A stretch of 64,000 nt of DNA from Tillandsia leiboldiana (lineage: Eukaryota > Streptophyta > Magnoliopsida > Poales > Bromeliaceae), in contig CM055066.1 in NCBI GenBank assembly GCA_029204045.2, positions 46,968,745-47,032,744 of the forward strand, in the 5' to 3' direction. This document shows positions 1-9,409 of the stretch, one piece after another (the stretch's first letter is position 1; each line of letters starts with the position of its first letter). Made by a program: the position numbers and the translations under genes. The notes below the pieces were generated by a model that was given only the letters and a program-made list of their open reading frames with translations, had not been told where the DNA came from and searched no databases.

Positions 1-532
1 ACCGTTCCGGAAGAGTCCGAAGAATCTTTCTTACAATTTTCGACTCCGGGATCTTTTCTCCTAAATTAGCACATGTATTTATTACATCTTGAAGTCTAGT
101 GTAATAATCTGTAAACAATTCATGCTCTTCCATATGAATAGAGTCAAATTGACTTGTAAGCATCTGGAGCTTTTGAATTTTTACAAGATTAGTACCCTCA
201 TGTGTAATTTTGAGAATATCCCAAATTTCCTTTGCGGTTTCACACGCGGAAATTCGTGTGAACTCAGTCGAGGAAAGAGAATTAAATAAAGCGTTCATAC
301 CTTTCCCATTGTAAGAAGATCTTTCAAATTCCTCTTTGGACCATCTAGAGCGAGGTTTTGGGGTAGTAGAATTTCCTACTTCCTCAACAGGATGCACCCA
401 ACCGTCTTCCACGGTTTGCCATACCCGCTCATCAATTGCGATGAGAAAAGCTCTCATCCGCACTTTCCAATAAGCATAATTAGTCCCATCAAAAAGAGGA
501 GGTCTATAAATATTACCACTTTCACCCATCAT
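1..532 (-). CDS. Gag N-terminus of a Copia/SIRE-type retrotransposon (partial)
   Basis: Reading the minus strand from the ATG at 532 (a second ATG follows at 529), the frame stays open for about 176 codons to the window edge. The product starts with Met-Gly-Glu-Ser-Gly and contains the LFDGTNYAYWK-type start and the ACETAKEIWD and HEGTNLVKIQKLQMLT segments of plant Copia Gag (UBN2-type domain). Gag forms the particle that packages element RNA in the cytoplasm. The same protein region is present, with damage, at 2966 and 63100, and this copy is the only one of the three with no break in the part visible. It lies just inside the PBS and LTR at 551-1957. The rest of the element is to the left of the window. 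The intact frame suggests a younger copy, but only the first third of Gag can be seen. Confidence 0.88.
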   Translation of the reverse strand, partial: MMGESGNIYRPPLFDGTNYAYWKVRMRAFLIAIDERVWQTVEDGWVHPVEEVGNSTTPKPRSRWSKEEFERSSYNGKGMNALFNSLSSTEFTRISACETAKEIWDILKITHEGTNLVKIQKLQMLTSQFDSIHMEEHELFTDYYTRLQDVINTCANLGEKIPESKIVRKILRTLPER

Positions 533-550
533 GATAGATAAACCTAAAAC

Positions 551-564
551 CCGCTCTGATACCA
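551..564 (-). other. Primer binding site of the minus-strand SIRE-type element
   Basis: On the minus strand this reads TGGTATCAGAGCGG, matching the 3' end complement of initiator methionine tRNA used by most plant Copia elements. It lies 2 bp inside the LTR end at 567 and fixes the orientation of the element. Confidence 0.9.
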
Positions 565-976
565 ATTGTAGGGTTATATGTAATAAGGATCTAAATAGGT
601 ACTATCAAACAACTAGAGGGGGGGTGAATAGGTGTAATACTTAAAAACTCAATCTCAGTGCAAAATAAAAACCAATGCAGAAAATAAAAACAGCACACCA
701 AGATTTACGTGGAAACTCCAATCCAGGAGAAAAACCACGGGACCAACACGCAATAACAATCCACTAAGAATAGAAGAATAACAAGGTGATTACCGACTCC
801 ACGGACTCAACCCCTCCTTCAGCTTCTTCGGACCTTGCGCTGACCGGTTGGATATCCACGCAATAACAATCCCTAAGAAAAGAAGAATAACAAGGTGATT
901 ACCGTCTCCACGGATTTAACCCCTCCTTCAATTTCTTGGACCTCGCGCTCCACCGATTTTGCACGTCCACTGCACA

Positions 977-1079
977 CGTTCGAATCCACGAACGCCACTC
1001 GAATCCACGAGCACACGTTTCGAATCCACGAAACGCCTTTAGCACACCGAATCCACGATGCCACGTCGAATCCACGACG
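977..1079 (-). other. TGGATT-loop hairpin array in the minus-strand LTR
   Basis: On the plus strand the loop appears as AATCCA. Clear units are CGTTCG/CGAACG (977-994), CTCG/CGAG, CGTTTCG/CGAAACG and CGTCG/CGACG (ending 1079); a fifth unit near 1045 pairs poorly. The array lies downstream of the TATA box at 1332-1339 and so in the transcribed leader. Stem sequences differ from those of the other LTR subfamilies while the loop is unchanged. Confidence 0.7.
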
Positions 1080-1331
1080 CAAACTCAGTCGATAAGAATA
1101 TTGACTTCGATGGTGATCCTTTGCTTAGATTCTCATTGAGAAACCGTAGAAGAAATCTCTAAGCAAAGATTAGATCAATTCGACAAAAGATATGTTCTTG
1201 AAAGAACCATCGAATTGACCTAAAAGAGGCTATAAAGAAGATCGATAAAAACCTAGCCTCTAGGGTTGCTCTCAAGAGTTTTATAAAATGATCGGCCATA
1301 GCTCCCACGTTTTTGAGAAACCCTAAGTGTC

Positions 1332-1339
1332 TATTTATA
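1332..1339 (-). promoter_or_regulatory. TATA box of the minus-strand SIRE-type LTR
   Basis: The minus strand reads TATAAATA. It sits 67 bp from the nearest U3 palindrome, the same spacing as in the LTRs at 12024 and 62304, which supports its role as the LTR core promoter. Confidence 0.75.
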
Positions 1340-1406
1340 GTTTAGAAACCTTTGGAAAGAGATAAGAATCAAAAACATACCTTATCTGGAAATTTTCAGG
1401 ACGGCG

Positions 1407-1627
1407 ATCCGGATCGGATTTACTGCGATCCGGATCGTCGTAACGAGATTGACGATTCCAGAAAACCAAGGGTTCGGGATCCGGATTGCAAGGTCCGATC
1501 CGGATCGTTCATGCAATTCAGCAAAGTCCCATGTTCGGGATCCGGATCGGAATGGCCTAGGATCCGGATTGAAATTGCCAATGAACAAGTACCCTTCGGG
1601 ATCCGGATTGCAAGGTCTGATCCGGAT
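1407..1627. promoter_or_regulatory. Paired ATCCGGAT palindrome array in U3
   Basis: Eight exact copies of the palindrome ATCCGGAT start at 1407, 1428, 1479, 1498, 1540, 1562, 1601 and 1620. They form four pairs with 19-22 bp within a pair and about 60-72 bp between pair starts. They lie upstream of the TATA box in the LTR orientation, as expected for a transcriptional control region. The binding protein is not known to me. Confidence 0.75.
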
Positions 1628-2175
1628 CCTGAACATGTCCCATGTCCAGTTTTTGATTTTTATGCAATTAAAAGATCATCCAAGTGTTTCTACACTATAA
1701 GAAAGTATTCGGATCACCACAATTATTTAGTTAAACATACCTGATCCTTTTGAATACTTTCTTCTTGAGATTGATGTAACTGATCCACAATTCTTCAACT
1801 TCAATCTTCAAGATTCAAGACACTGAGTGTCAACTTGAGCTCTTGTTGAATCTTCTCTAAGTCTTTGATTGCTGATTGACAATTTGATCCCTTTAAGACT
1901 CCGACTCAACTCACTGACTTGACTCACGAAATATGCCAATACCAAAATGCCGTAACAGGAACTTCAGCCCGGACCCCGAACCTGGAATTTGCAGGAATTG
2001 CATGAACAGTCCGGACCGTGGAATTACAGTCCGGACCCCGAATGTCCTCTTTTCTGGAAATTGTCTGTTTAAGCCACGACAGTCCGGACCGCCAATTCCA
2101 GTCCGGACCGTCGTCCTGTAAAATTCCAGAAACGGTTAGTTTTTTATCCTTATCTTCTTCCAAGGGTTTCTAACC

Positions 2176-2183
2176 TATAAATA
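2176..2183 (+). promoter_or_regulatory. TATA box of left SIRE-type LTR
   Basis: TATAAATA follows the last U3 palindrome (2101-2108) by 67 bp, matching the spacing in the other copies. Confidence 0.7.
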
Positions 2184-2435
2184 GCCTCTATGATTCAATT
2201 TCTAGGGCATCCGCATATAATATAAAGACGGCCGAAATTGAAAAATCCACATATAGAGAAGAAAGGAAATCAATAGATTTAATTCTATGTTTCTTCATCT
2301 ATATTGATTAATTTGATTCTAGGTTTTCCAAACTCAGATTTTGAGTAGAATCAAATTAATGAATACTTAGATGGTATTTCTGATCTATTTCTAATCTAAG
2401 TATTCGGCGGATCATCACCACCCAAAAAAAATAAT

Positions 2436-2607
2436 GATTTTCCCAAAATCGGCGCGTGGACTAGCGTGGCCTTGTGGATTCAAGGTGCAACCGCTTTCGT
2501 GGATTCGAAGCGAGGTACGTTCGTGGATTCGAGACGTGCTATTGGGTGAAGACCGTGGATTCAGTCGGACGTCGTGGACTCGACGTTGGACGCCGTGGAT
2601 TCGGCGT
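2436..2607 (+). other. TGGATT-loop hairpin array in left LTR
   Basis: The array begins with GATTTT-CCC-AAAATC and continues with TGGATT or TGGACT loops closed by CCTTG/CAAGG, GCTTTCG/CGAAGC (one bulge), ACGTTCG/CGAGACGT, ACGTCG/CGACGT and ACGCCG/CGGCGT. The GACCG unit has lost one pair (CAGTC instead of CGGTC). It lies in the transcribed leader between the TATA box and the PBS. Confidence 0.75.
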
Positions 2608-2934
2608 TGGACGCAGATAGTGGATTCGAGAAGCGTTGCGGAGCAAGCGGAGAAGATCTACTAGGAGCGTATGAAAAAGGTTGAGCCGTCTGTGAGTACG
2701 GTATATCACCTTGTACGTGTGTTAATTCTAGTGGATTTCGCCGTGTTATCGGTCCCGTGATTTTTTACTCCGGTTTGGAGTTTTTCCACGTAAAAATCGT
2801 GCGTGTTATTTTTTCATTTCCGCATTGGGTTTTATTGCGCAATGATTTTTGAGTGTTTATGGTTTACACCTATTCACCCCCCCTCTAGGTGTTTTTTCCC
2901 CTATTTAGATCCAATTAATACATAACCCAACAAG

Positions 2935-2946
2935 TGGTATCAGAGC
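2935..2946 (+). other. Primer binding site (initiator Met tRNA)
   Basis: TGGTATCAGAGC begins 2 bp after the LTR end at 2932. It is the standard Copia minus-strand primer site. Confidence 0.92.
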
Positions 2947-2965
2947 GGGAATAGGGTTGTAAACA

Positions 2966-5900
2966 ATGGTTGAAGGTGGAAACATCAACAGACCCCCATT
3001 CTTCGATAGAACAAATTATGCCTACTGAAAAGTACGGATGAAAGCCTTTTTAATTTCCATCAACGAACGGGTGTGGCAATCAATTGAATTAGGATGGTCT
3101 AATCCAACTAAAATTATTGCTGATGTTCGCACCATCAAACCTAGGTCGAAATGGACCAAGGAAGAGATAGACTTATCTTCTTACAATGGCAAAGGTGTTA
3201 ACGCTTTATTCAATGCTTTGTCACAAACTGAGTTCTCTCGCGTCTCGGCATGTGAGACTGCGAAAGAAATCTGGGATGTTCTTCAAGTTACACATGAGGG
3301 AACTAACCTTGTGAAGATTCAAAAACTGCAAATGCTTACGAGCAAGTTTGACTCCATTTTCATGGCAGAAAATGAATCATTCACAGACTCCTATACACGA
3401 TTGCAAGACATCGTGAATTCATGTGCTAACTTGGGAGAGAAAATTTCAGAATTTAAAATTGTAAGAAAGATTCTAAGAACTCTTCCTGAAAGATTTCGTT
3501 CCAAGGTTACGGCCATTGAAACTATTAAACACCCGGACGAAATCCGTGTAGAAGAATTAGTTGGTTCATTACAAACATATGAAATGACATTTCCTACTAA
3601 CTATTCTTCGGGAAATGCATCCTCTTCTAAGTCTTTAGGTTTTGCGTTGAAAACAATAAAAGAAGAAGACGCGGATTCATCCTCCTCAGACGATGACGAG
3701 AACCTATCTATGGAGGACTTTGAGAAGCAGCTTGCTCTCTTGACAAGAAATTTTCGCCGAAACTTTCGAAGGGGTAATTCAAGTAAAACTCCATCCTTCG
3801 GAAAGTGGAAGAAAGGCAAAGGTTTTTCAAGCCAAAAGTCAAGAAAGCAAAAAAGTTTTTCAAAGGATAAGAAAAACTCAGAGGGACAAGTCCAATGCTT
3901 CAAGTGCCGAGGGTACGGCCATATCTCAACGGAGTGTCCAAATAAGAATCCGGCGAAGAAGAAGACGATGCAAGCCGTCACTTGGGATGACAACTCAACG
4001 TCAAATGAGTCATCTTCCAGTGATGAAGAAAACAACGCAACGGCATTCCACGCGCCCACATCTTCACCCTTCATGTGCTTAATGGCAAGGACATCCGATT
4101 CTTTGTCCAACTCCTCCCATGCTGAAAAGAATGCCATGGACGACGAATCGAGTAATTCTGAAGGTGAAGATTTTGCTCTTGCCTACCATAAGCTTTTGAG
4201 GGATTCAAAGAAACTGGCAAAGCAAAACAAGAGTTTGAGAGGGAGATTGCAGGATCTCGAAGAAGAAGCAAAAAGGGCAACTTCTCTCTCAAACGCTCTT
4301 GAAGCGGAAAGGGATAATCTGATTAAAGTAAATGTTTCCCTTCAAGAGTCCAATGAGCATTTCGAGAAGAATTATGTAGATATGGTGAATAAAGCAAATT
4401 ACTTCTTGAAGCTCTACAGCAAGGCTCGACAGGAAAAAATGAAAATGACAGAGACCATTTTCCAACTCAAGGATGATTTAAAGCAATTTTCTTCTGGAAG
4501 GAGTAAGTTGGATAAAATGCTTGGTCTTGGTCAAACAAATCGGTTCGGCCTCGGATACACTCGAACTGGAGACAGTCCTAGTTCGAGTGGGATAGTGTTT
4601 GTGCCTCAGTCGGTATCTCCTCCTCCGACACCGGAATTCACGACAAGCAATGACAACAAGCCTACTTCACCCCCTTCGGGATCGTCAAGCACTAAGGTAT
4701 GTTTTCGTTGTGGTTTTGTAGGGCACATAAGGAGAAATTGTAAGGTGGGAGCGAAACGTTCATCTCAAGCGCCTCTTGCAACAACTACCATAAAGGTGAT
4801 TCCCCGGAAATCAAAGCAAAACTTTTCAAAGGAAAAGAGCCTTGGTAGTTCACCTCGCAAGACGATGTCAAGCAATCAATCAATCAAGACACTTTCACCA
4901 AGGAGAATAACGTCACATTCTTTACCGACGCAATCCAAAAAGGTTTGGGTGCGCAAAGGTGAAATCTTCCCTTGTCTTGTCATTCATACTTCTTTGCATG
5001 CTTATGACAATTCGTCTTGGTGTCTGGATAGCGGGTGTTCCCGTCACATGACCGGTGACAAAAACTATTTTCAAACACTTGAGAAAATCTCCGGAGGACT
5101 TGTAGTTTTCGGAGACGGTCGTTCTTCTAAAATTATTGGAAAAGGAACTATTGCTATTCCAGATGGCCCGGTTTTGAATAATGTGCTTTTTGTTGAAGGC
5201 CTTAAGACTAACCTCATAAGTATTAGTCAACTTTGTGACAATGGTTTTTCAGTTAATTTTTTATCTGTCGAATGTATTGTAACTGATAAGGACCATGTTT
5301 TCTTTTTAAAAGGGGTTAGATCTGAAAATAACTGTTATGTTATTCCAAATAAAATTTCTGAAAACTGTAACTTAGCCTCTTTGAATAATGAAACACTTTG
5401 GCATGAAAGGCTGGGTCACATAAATTTTAAGGAACTTGCTAGAATTTCAAATAAAGACGTGGTCAAGGGGGTTCCAAAACTTTCACTTAAAGAAAACATT
5501 GTGTGTGGAGGTTGTCTAAAGGGAAAACAATCAAGGACTGCACACAAGAACTTGAACCACGTTGGCACCAACCGGCCTTTAGAATTATTGCACATGGATT
5601 TAATGGGGCCAACTCGTCAACCATCTTTGGGAGGTAAATGGTACATTTTTCTATTGGTTGATGATTTCTCTAGATACTCATGGGTAGCATTTTTAAAAAA
5701 GAAAGCTGATACGTTTGATTCTTTTTTCGAGATTTGCCATCGTATTATGATTGAAAAGAATGAAAAGATCATTCGTGTTAGAAGTGATAGAGGTGGAGAA
5801 TTCATAAATTCTAAATTCATTGATTTTTGCACTTCCAACGGCATTAAGCATGAATTCTCAGCACCCTATACACCTCAACAGAATGGTGTAATCGAGCGCA

Positions 5901-7833
5901 AAAACATGGTTGTACAAGAGATGGCACGTGTTATGCTTCATAGCCGGAACTTACCGTTGTACTTTTGGGCTGAAGCAGTGAACACTGCAGTCTATGTAAT
6001 TAATCGAGTGTATTTGCGCCCGGAAACCTTAAATACACCATATGAACTGTGGTTTTGTAGAAAACCGAATATAAAATATTTTCGTATCTTTGGGAGTCGT
6101 TGTTACATTTTGCGTGACCGCGAAAATCTGAGAAAATTTGACTCTCGAAGCGACGAAGGAATTTTCATGGGTTATTCTACAAACAGTAGAGCATATCGGG
6201 TATTTAACTTGGAATCTAAAACAATGGTAGAATCTATAAATGTTAAAGTAGATGAAGCTTTTCACTTTGCATCTGATAAATCTACCTCTGATATCTCTCT
6301 TGATGTTGATACTACTGCAAATGCATCTTCTCATAACAATTCTTCCGATAATAATGATGCATCTAATGGTTCTTCAAGCTTATCTGATGTGCAGGAATCA
6401 TCTCATGTACCTCCGAAGCAACACAATGTGATTGGTACTAAATGGATTTTCAAGAATAAGAAAAATGAGGATGGTACCATCATCAGGAACAAAGCACGTT
6501 TAGTTGCTCAAGGCTACTCTCAAATAGAAGGTATAGACTTTGATGAAACGTTCGCCCTAGTTGCTCGACTCGAGTCAATTCGTATCTTATTCGCAATTGC
6601 TTGTATTTTAAAATAAAACTCTTTCAAATGGACGTTAAGAGCGCGTTTTTAAATGGGTATTTAAATGAGGAAGTTTATGTGGCTCAACCGAAAGGTTTTG
6701 TAGACCTTAAACTATCTAACCATGTTTTTCGTTTGAAAAAGGCTCTTTACGGTCTAAAACAAGCACCGCGAGCGTGATACGAAAGGTTGACAAAGCACCT
6801 TTTGGAGAAGGGCTATACTCGAGGGGGAGCAGATCGGACTCTCTTTGTGAAGCATTATCAGGATAATTTCATTGTAGCACAAATCTATGTCGATGACATT
6901 GTATTTGGTGCAACTAGAGACAATGATGCTTCTAAATTCGCTGAAACCATGGAAAGCGAATTTGAGATGTCCATGATGGGCGAACTGACATACTTTCTTG
7001 GATTGCAAGTAAAACAAAATGAAGAAGGCATTCATCTATGTCAATCCAAGTATGCAATGGAGTTGGTCAAAAAGTTCGGTCTAGAAAATTCTAAAGATTT
7101 TCCGACTCCAATGGGAACTAGCAATAAGGGATTAGGAAGTGAATCTCTTAGTAAAAATATAGACGAGAAACTTTATCGCAGCATGATTGGAAGTCTACTT
7201 TACCTCACGGCTAGTCGCCCGGACATATCCTTTAGTGTTGGGATCTGCGCGAGATATCAATCAGCACCGAAGGAGGTTCACCTGAAAGCGGTGAAACGGA
7301 TCATCCGGTACATCAAAGGAACCGTAAATTTTAGAATTCGGTATCCTATGGGAACAAGTCTAGATATTGTAGGATATTCAGATGCCGATCGGGCAGGATC
7401 TGTGGATGATCGGAAAAGTATGAGTGGTGCATGTTTTTATCTTGGTCATTGCCTTATTGCATGGCACAGTAAAAAGCAAAACTGCATTGCACTCTCGATT
7501 GCCGAAGCAGAATATATTTCAGCGGGTAGTTGTTCAACCCAACTCATTTGGATGAAAAGTGTGTTGAGCGACTTCCGAATTTCAGCAACTTCGGTAGTAA
7601 TTCTTTGTGACAACACCAGTGCTATAAACATTTCAAAAAACCCTGTGTTGCACTCAAGAACAAAACACATTGAACTTAGATATCATTTTCTTAGAGAGCT
7701 AGTTGAATCAAGTATTCTTCAACTTTCCTATATTTCAACTGAAGATCAATTAGCCGATATTTTAACAAAACCTTTGGATCAAAAACGTTTTATTCATTTG
7801 CGTAAGGCAATTGGAATGCTTTCCTTGAAATAA
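2966..7833 (+). pseudogene. Broken gag-pol polyprotein of the SIRE-type element
   Basis: The ATG at 2966 runs 20 codons to an in-frame TGA at 3026 where the related copy at 63100 has TGG. The frame then stays open from 3038 to 6616. Counting from 3038: Gag domain about residues 1-170, zinc knuckle CX2CX4HX4C at 287, a coiled coil, a second knuckle at 555, aspartic protease DSG at 664-666, integrase HHCC finger, then D854, D917 and E953 (D,D35E spacing). RT begins near GTKWIFKNK, but the linker before it is unusually short, suggesting an in-frame loss. A frameshift at about 6612 and a TGA at 6776 follow. The frame then resumes with YVDD (about 6886) and RNase H to the stop at 7831-7833. The product would have copied and integrated the element, but this copy cannot make it. 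Confidence 0.92.
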
Positions 7834-8771
7834 TTTCTTTTTGAAACCAATCCATAGGTTAGGTTTTGTTTTTGTGTTTTTGTTCTTTACCTATGCTTGT
7901 ACATAGAACATTAATTGAGCATTAGTTATGTTGACTTTAACTGCATCCTTTTATATGTTTAGAAATTTATTATGCTTTAGATATCATAATATTTCAGTTG
8001 ATGCAATGATCATTTATGTCAATTAAGTCATTTCTTAAAGTGATCAAAGTCAATTTCTCTCTCAATGATCTCTTGGTATAGTTTTTATCTTATTTGACTA
8101 TTTAGTGGAGTATGAAATCGAGATCAATCTTTGGTTGAGTTCTTTATATCTTAAATAATTGATAGCCAATTGAGGGGGAGTCAAAGAAAAAGTGTTATGC
8201 TCAAAAGATGTGGAAAGAGTTACATCCCAATGAGGAGTGTGAAAACTACCACCACATGGAGGAAAGAGCTACCACCTCGGTCGTCCGAGTACTGTGTGCA
8301 GCTACCACATGTATACCAAGCATGGTTTTTTAAATTTGATTAAATAAAATGCATGTTGAAATACTTGACTTTATCAAATTTCAAGGTTGGTATAAGGTGG
8401 GAATTTGAATGAAAGATGCTCAAAGAGCCACTCTCTTCAACAAATTGACTAGATACATTATCTAACATATTTGGGATTTCAAACATCTATTGATCTTGGT
8501 ATTTCATTTTCTTTACCAAATTGATGATTTGATAAAGGCATTACGCATAAGATCATGTTAGATGTGATTGAAGTTGTTCAACTTTAAGAGATTTAATTTT
8601 TATAAATTTTCGTTTCATTGTTTGGTTATTTTTGATAGATTTTGCATAATCTATTTCTTATTGTATGAAATGATGATTTTTATTTAAAGTTGATACACAA
8701 AAGTGCTTACAATCTTTTTCTGGATTTTCTGGATTTTTTCTGAATTTTTTTGAAGAAAAAGTTTGGAGCCG
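7834..8771 (+). other. Non-coding spacer between pol and second-ORF module
   Basis: This AT-rich stretch of about 0.9 kb has no convincing ORF. It contains a G5 polypurine tract at 8171-8180 (TGAGGGGGAG) that resembles the true PPT at 11496 and another tract at 10963. Long non-coding regions between pol and the extra ORF are usual in SIRE-type elements. Confidence 0.6.
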
Positions 8772-8880
8772 GTCCGGACTGGAAAAGCCGATCCGGACCC
8801 CGAACGCAGGTAATTCCTGCGGGCAGCCGATCCGGACTGGATTCTTCAGGCAGTCCGGACCGCGGCTAGGGTTTTATATA
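8772..8880 (+). promoter_or_regulatory. Internal promoter-like module upstream of the second ORF
   Basis: Four TCCGGA-core sites start at 8772 (GTCCGGAC), 8791 (ATCCGGAC), 8830 (ATCCGGAC) and 8853 (GTCCGGAC), forming two pairs spaced 19 and 23 bp with 58 bp between pair starts. The second site runs into CCCGAACG, as do the second sites of pairs in the LTR. A TATA-like TTTATATAG follows at 8872-8880, then a CT-rich leader. The LTR U3 has the same architecture, so this looks like a second promoter for the ORF at 9410. Promoter activity itself is inferred. Confidence 0.6.
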
Positions 8881-8996
8881 GAACAAAAGGGTTTTGAATT
8901 TCTTTACTCCAATCTTTTGTTTCTAAGCCTCCAGACCTTCTCTCTCTAGAAATCTAAGATTTTGGAGGCTTCCCAACTCATCTTCTTCAAATCCAA

Positions 8997-9407
8997 GTAA
9001 GTTCTTTTGATCAAAACTTTGTTTTTTCACAGGTTTTCATGTTTTTGCTCAAAACGTGGGAGAAAATTTGTATCTTTTTCGTTTGTGATTGGTTTTTGAT
9101 CAAACTTCTTTTGAAATAAGAACTCTGGATAGATTAGTTTTGATTATATGCTAGGTTTTCTCTTGAAAAACGAATTTTTGGGCTTTGATTTCAAAGATTT
9201 CGGTTTTAGGGCATATTTTGAGAATTTTTAAAAATCATGGGATTGATCTATTTTTAAAATTCTTTTTGCAAAACTAATTTGATTCTTAGTCTCTCTACAT
9301 GATAATGATTGTTTAGGTACAATTTTGGAAATTTTTGAAAATAAACAATTTTTCTCGTGTTCTCGAGTTGTTGCTCACAAGACCTTATTCTCACAAAGAA
9401 CTTGCAG
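8997..9407 (+). other. Possible leader intron before the second ORF
   Basis: A strong donor-like GTAAGT at 8997 and a pyrimidine/AG acceptor ending CTTGCAG at 9407 would remove 411 nt of T-rich sequence. The first ATG after the join is at 9410. The gene-like order TATA, CT-rich leader, intron, ORF supports this, but splicing is inferred from motifs only. Confidence 0.4.
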
Positions 9408-9409
9408 CA

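Larger units (their letters stand above)
567..1957 (-). mobile_element. 5' LTR of a minus-strand Copia/SIRE-type element
   Basis: On the minus strand the LTR starts TGTTACGG at 1957 and ends with CA at 567, length about 1391 bp. It aligns along its length with the LTRs at 11508-12779 and 61787-63066 but is a different subfamily: its U3 palindromes are ATCCGGAT rather than GTCCGGAC, and it holds an extra tandem duplication with a period of about 110 bp (repeats beginning near 747 and 857). Its outer end abuts position 1958, which is the interior of another SIRE-type LTR in the opposite direction. The simplest reading is that this element inserted there, with its remaining body and the other half of the target LTR outside the window. 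Confidence 0.88.
1958..2932 (+). mobile_element. Left LTR of the plus-strand SIRE-type element, first ~298 bp missing
   Basis: The sequence aligns with 11806-12779 of the right LTR and ends ...AACCCAACA just before the PBS. It contains palindromes at 1967 (degenerate), 2009, 2029, 2082 and 2101, a TATAAATA box at 2176-2183 and a hairpin array at 2436-2607. The missing first 298 bp are expected to the left of the inserted minus-strand element, outside this window. Confidence 0.88.
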
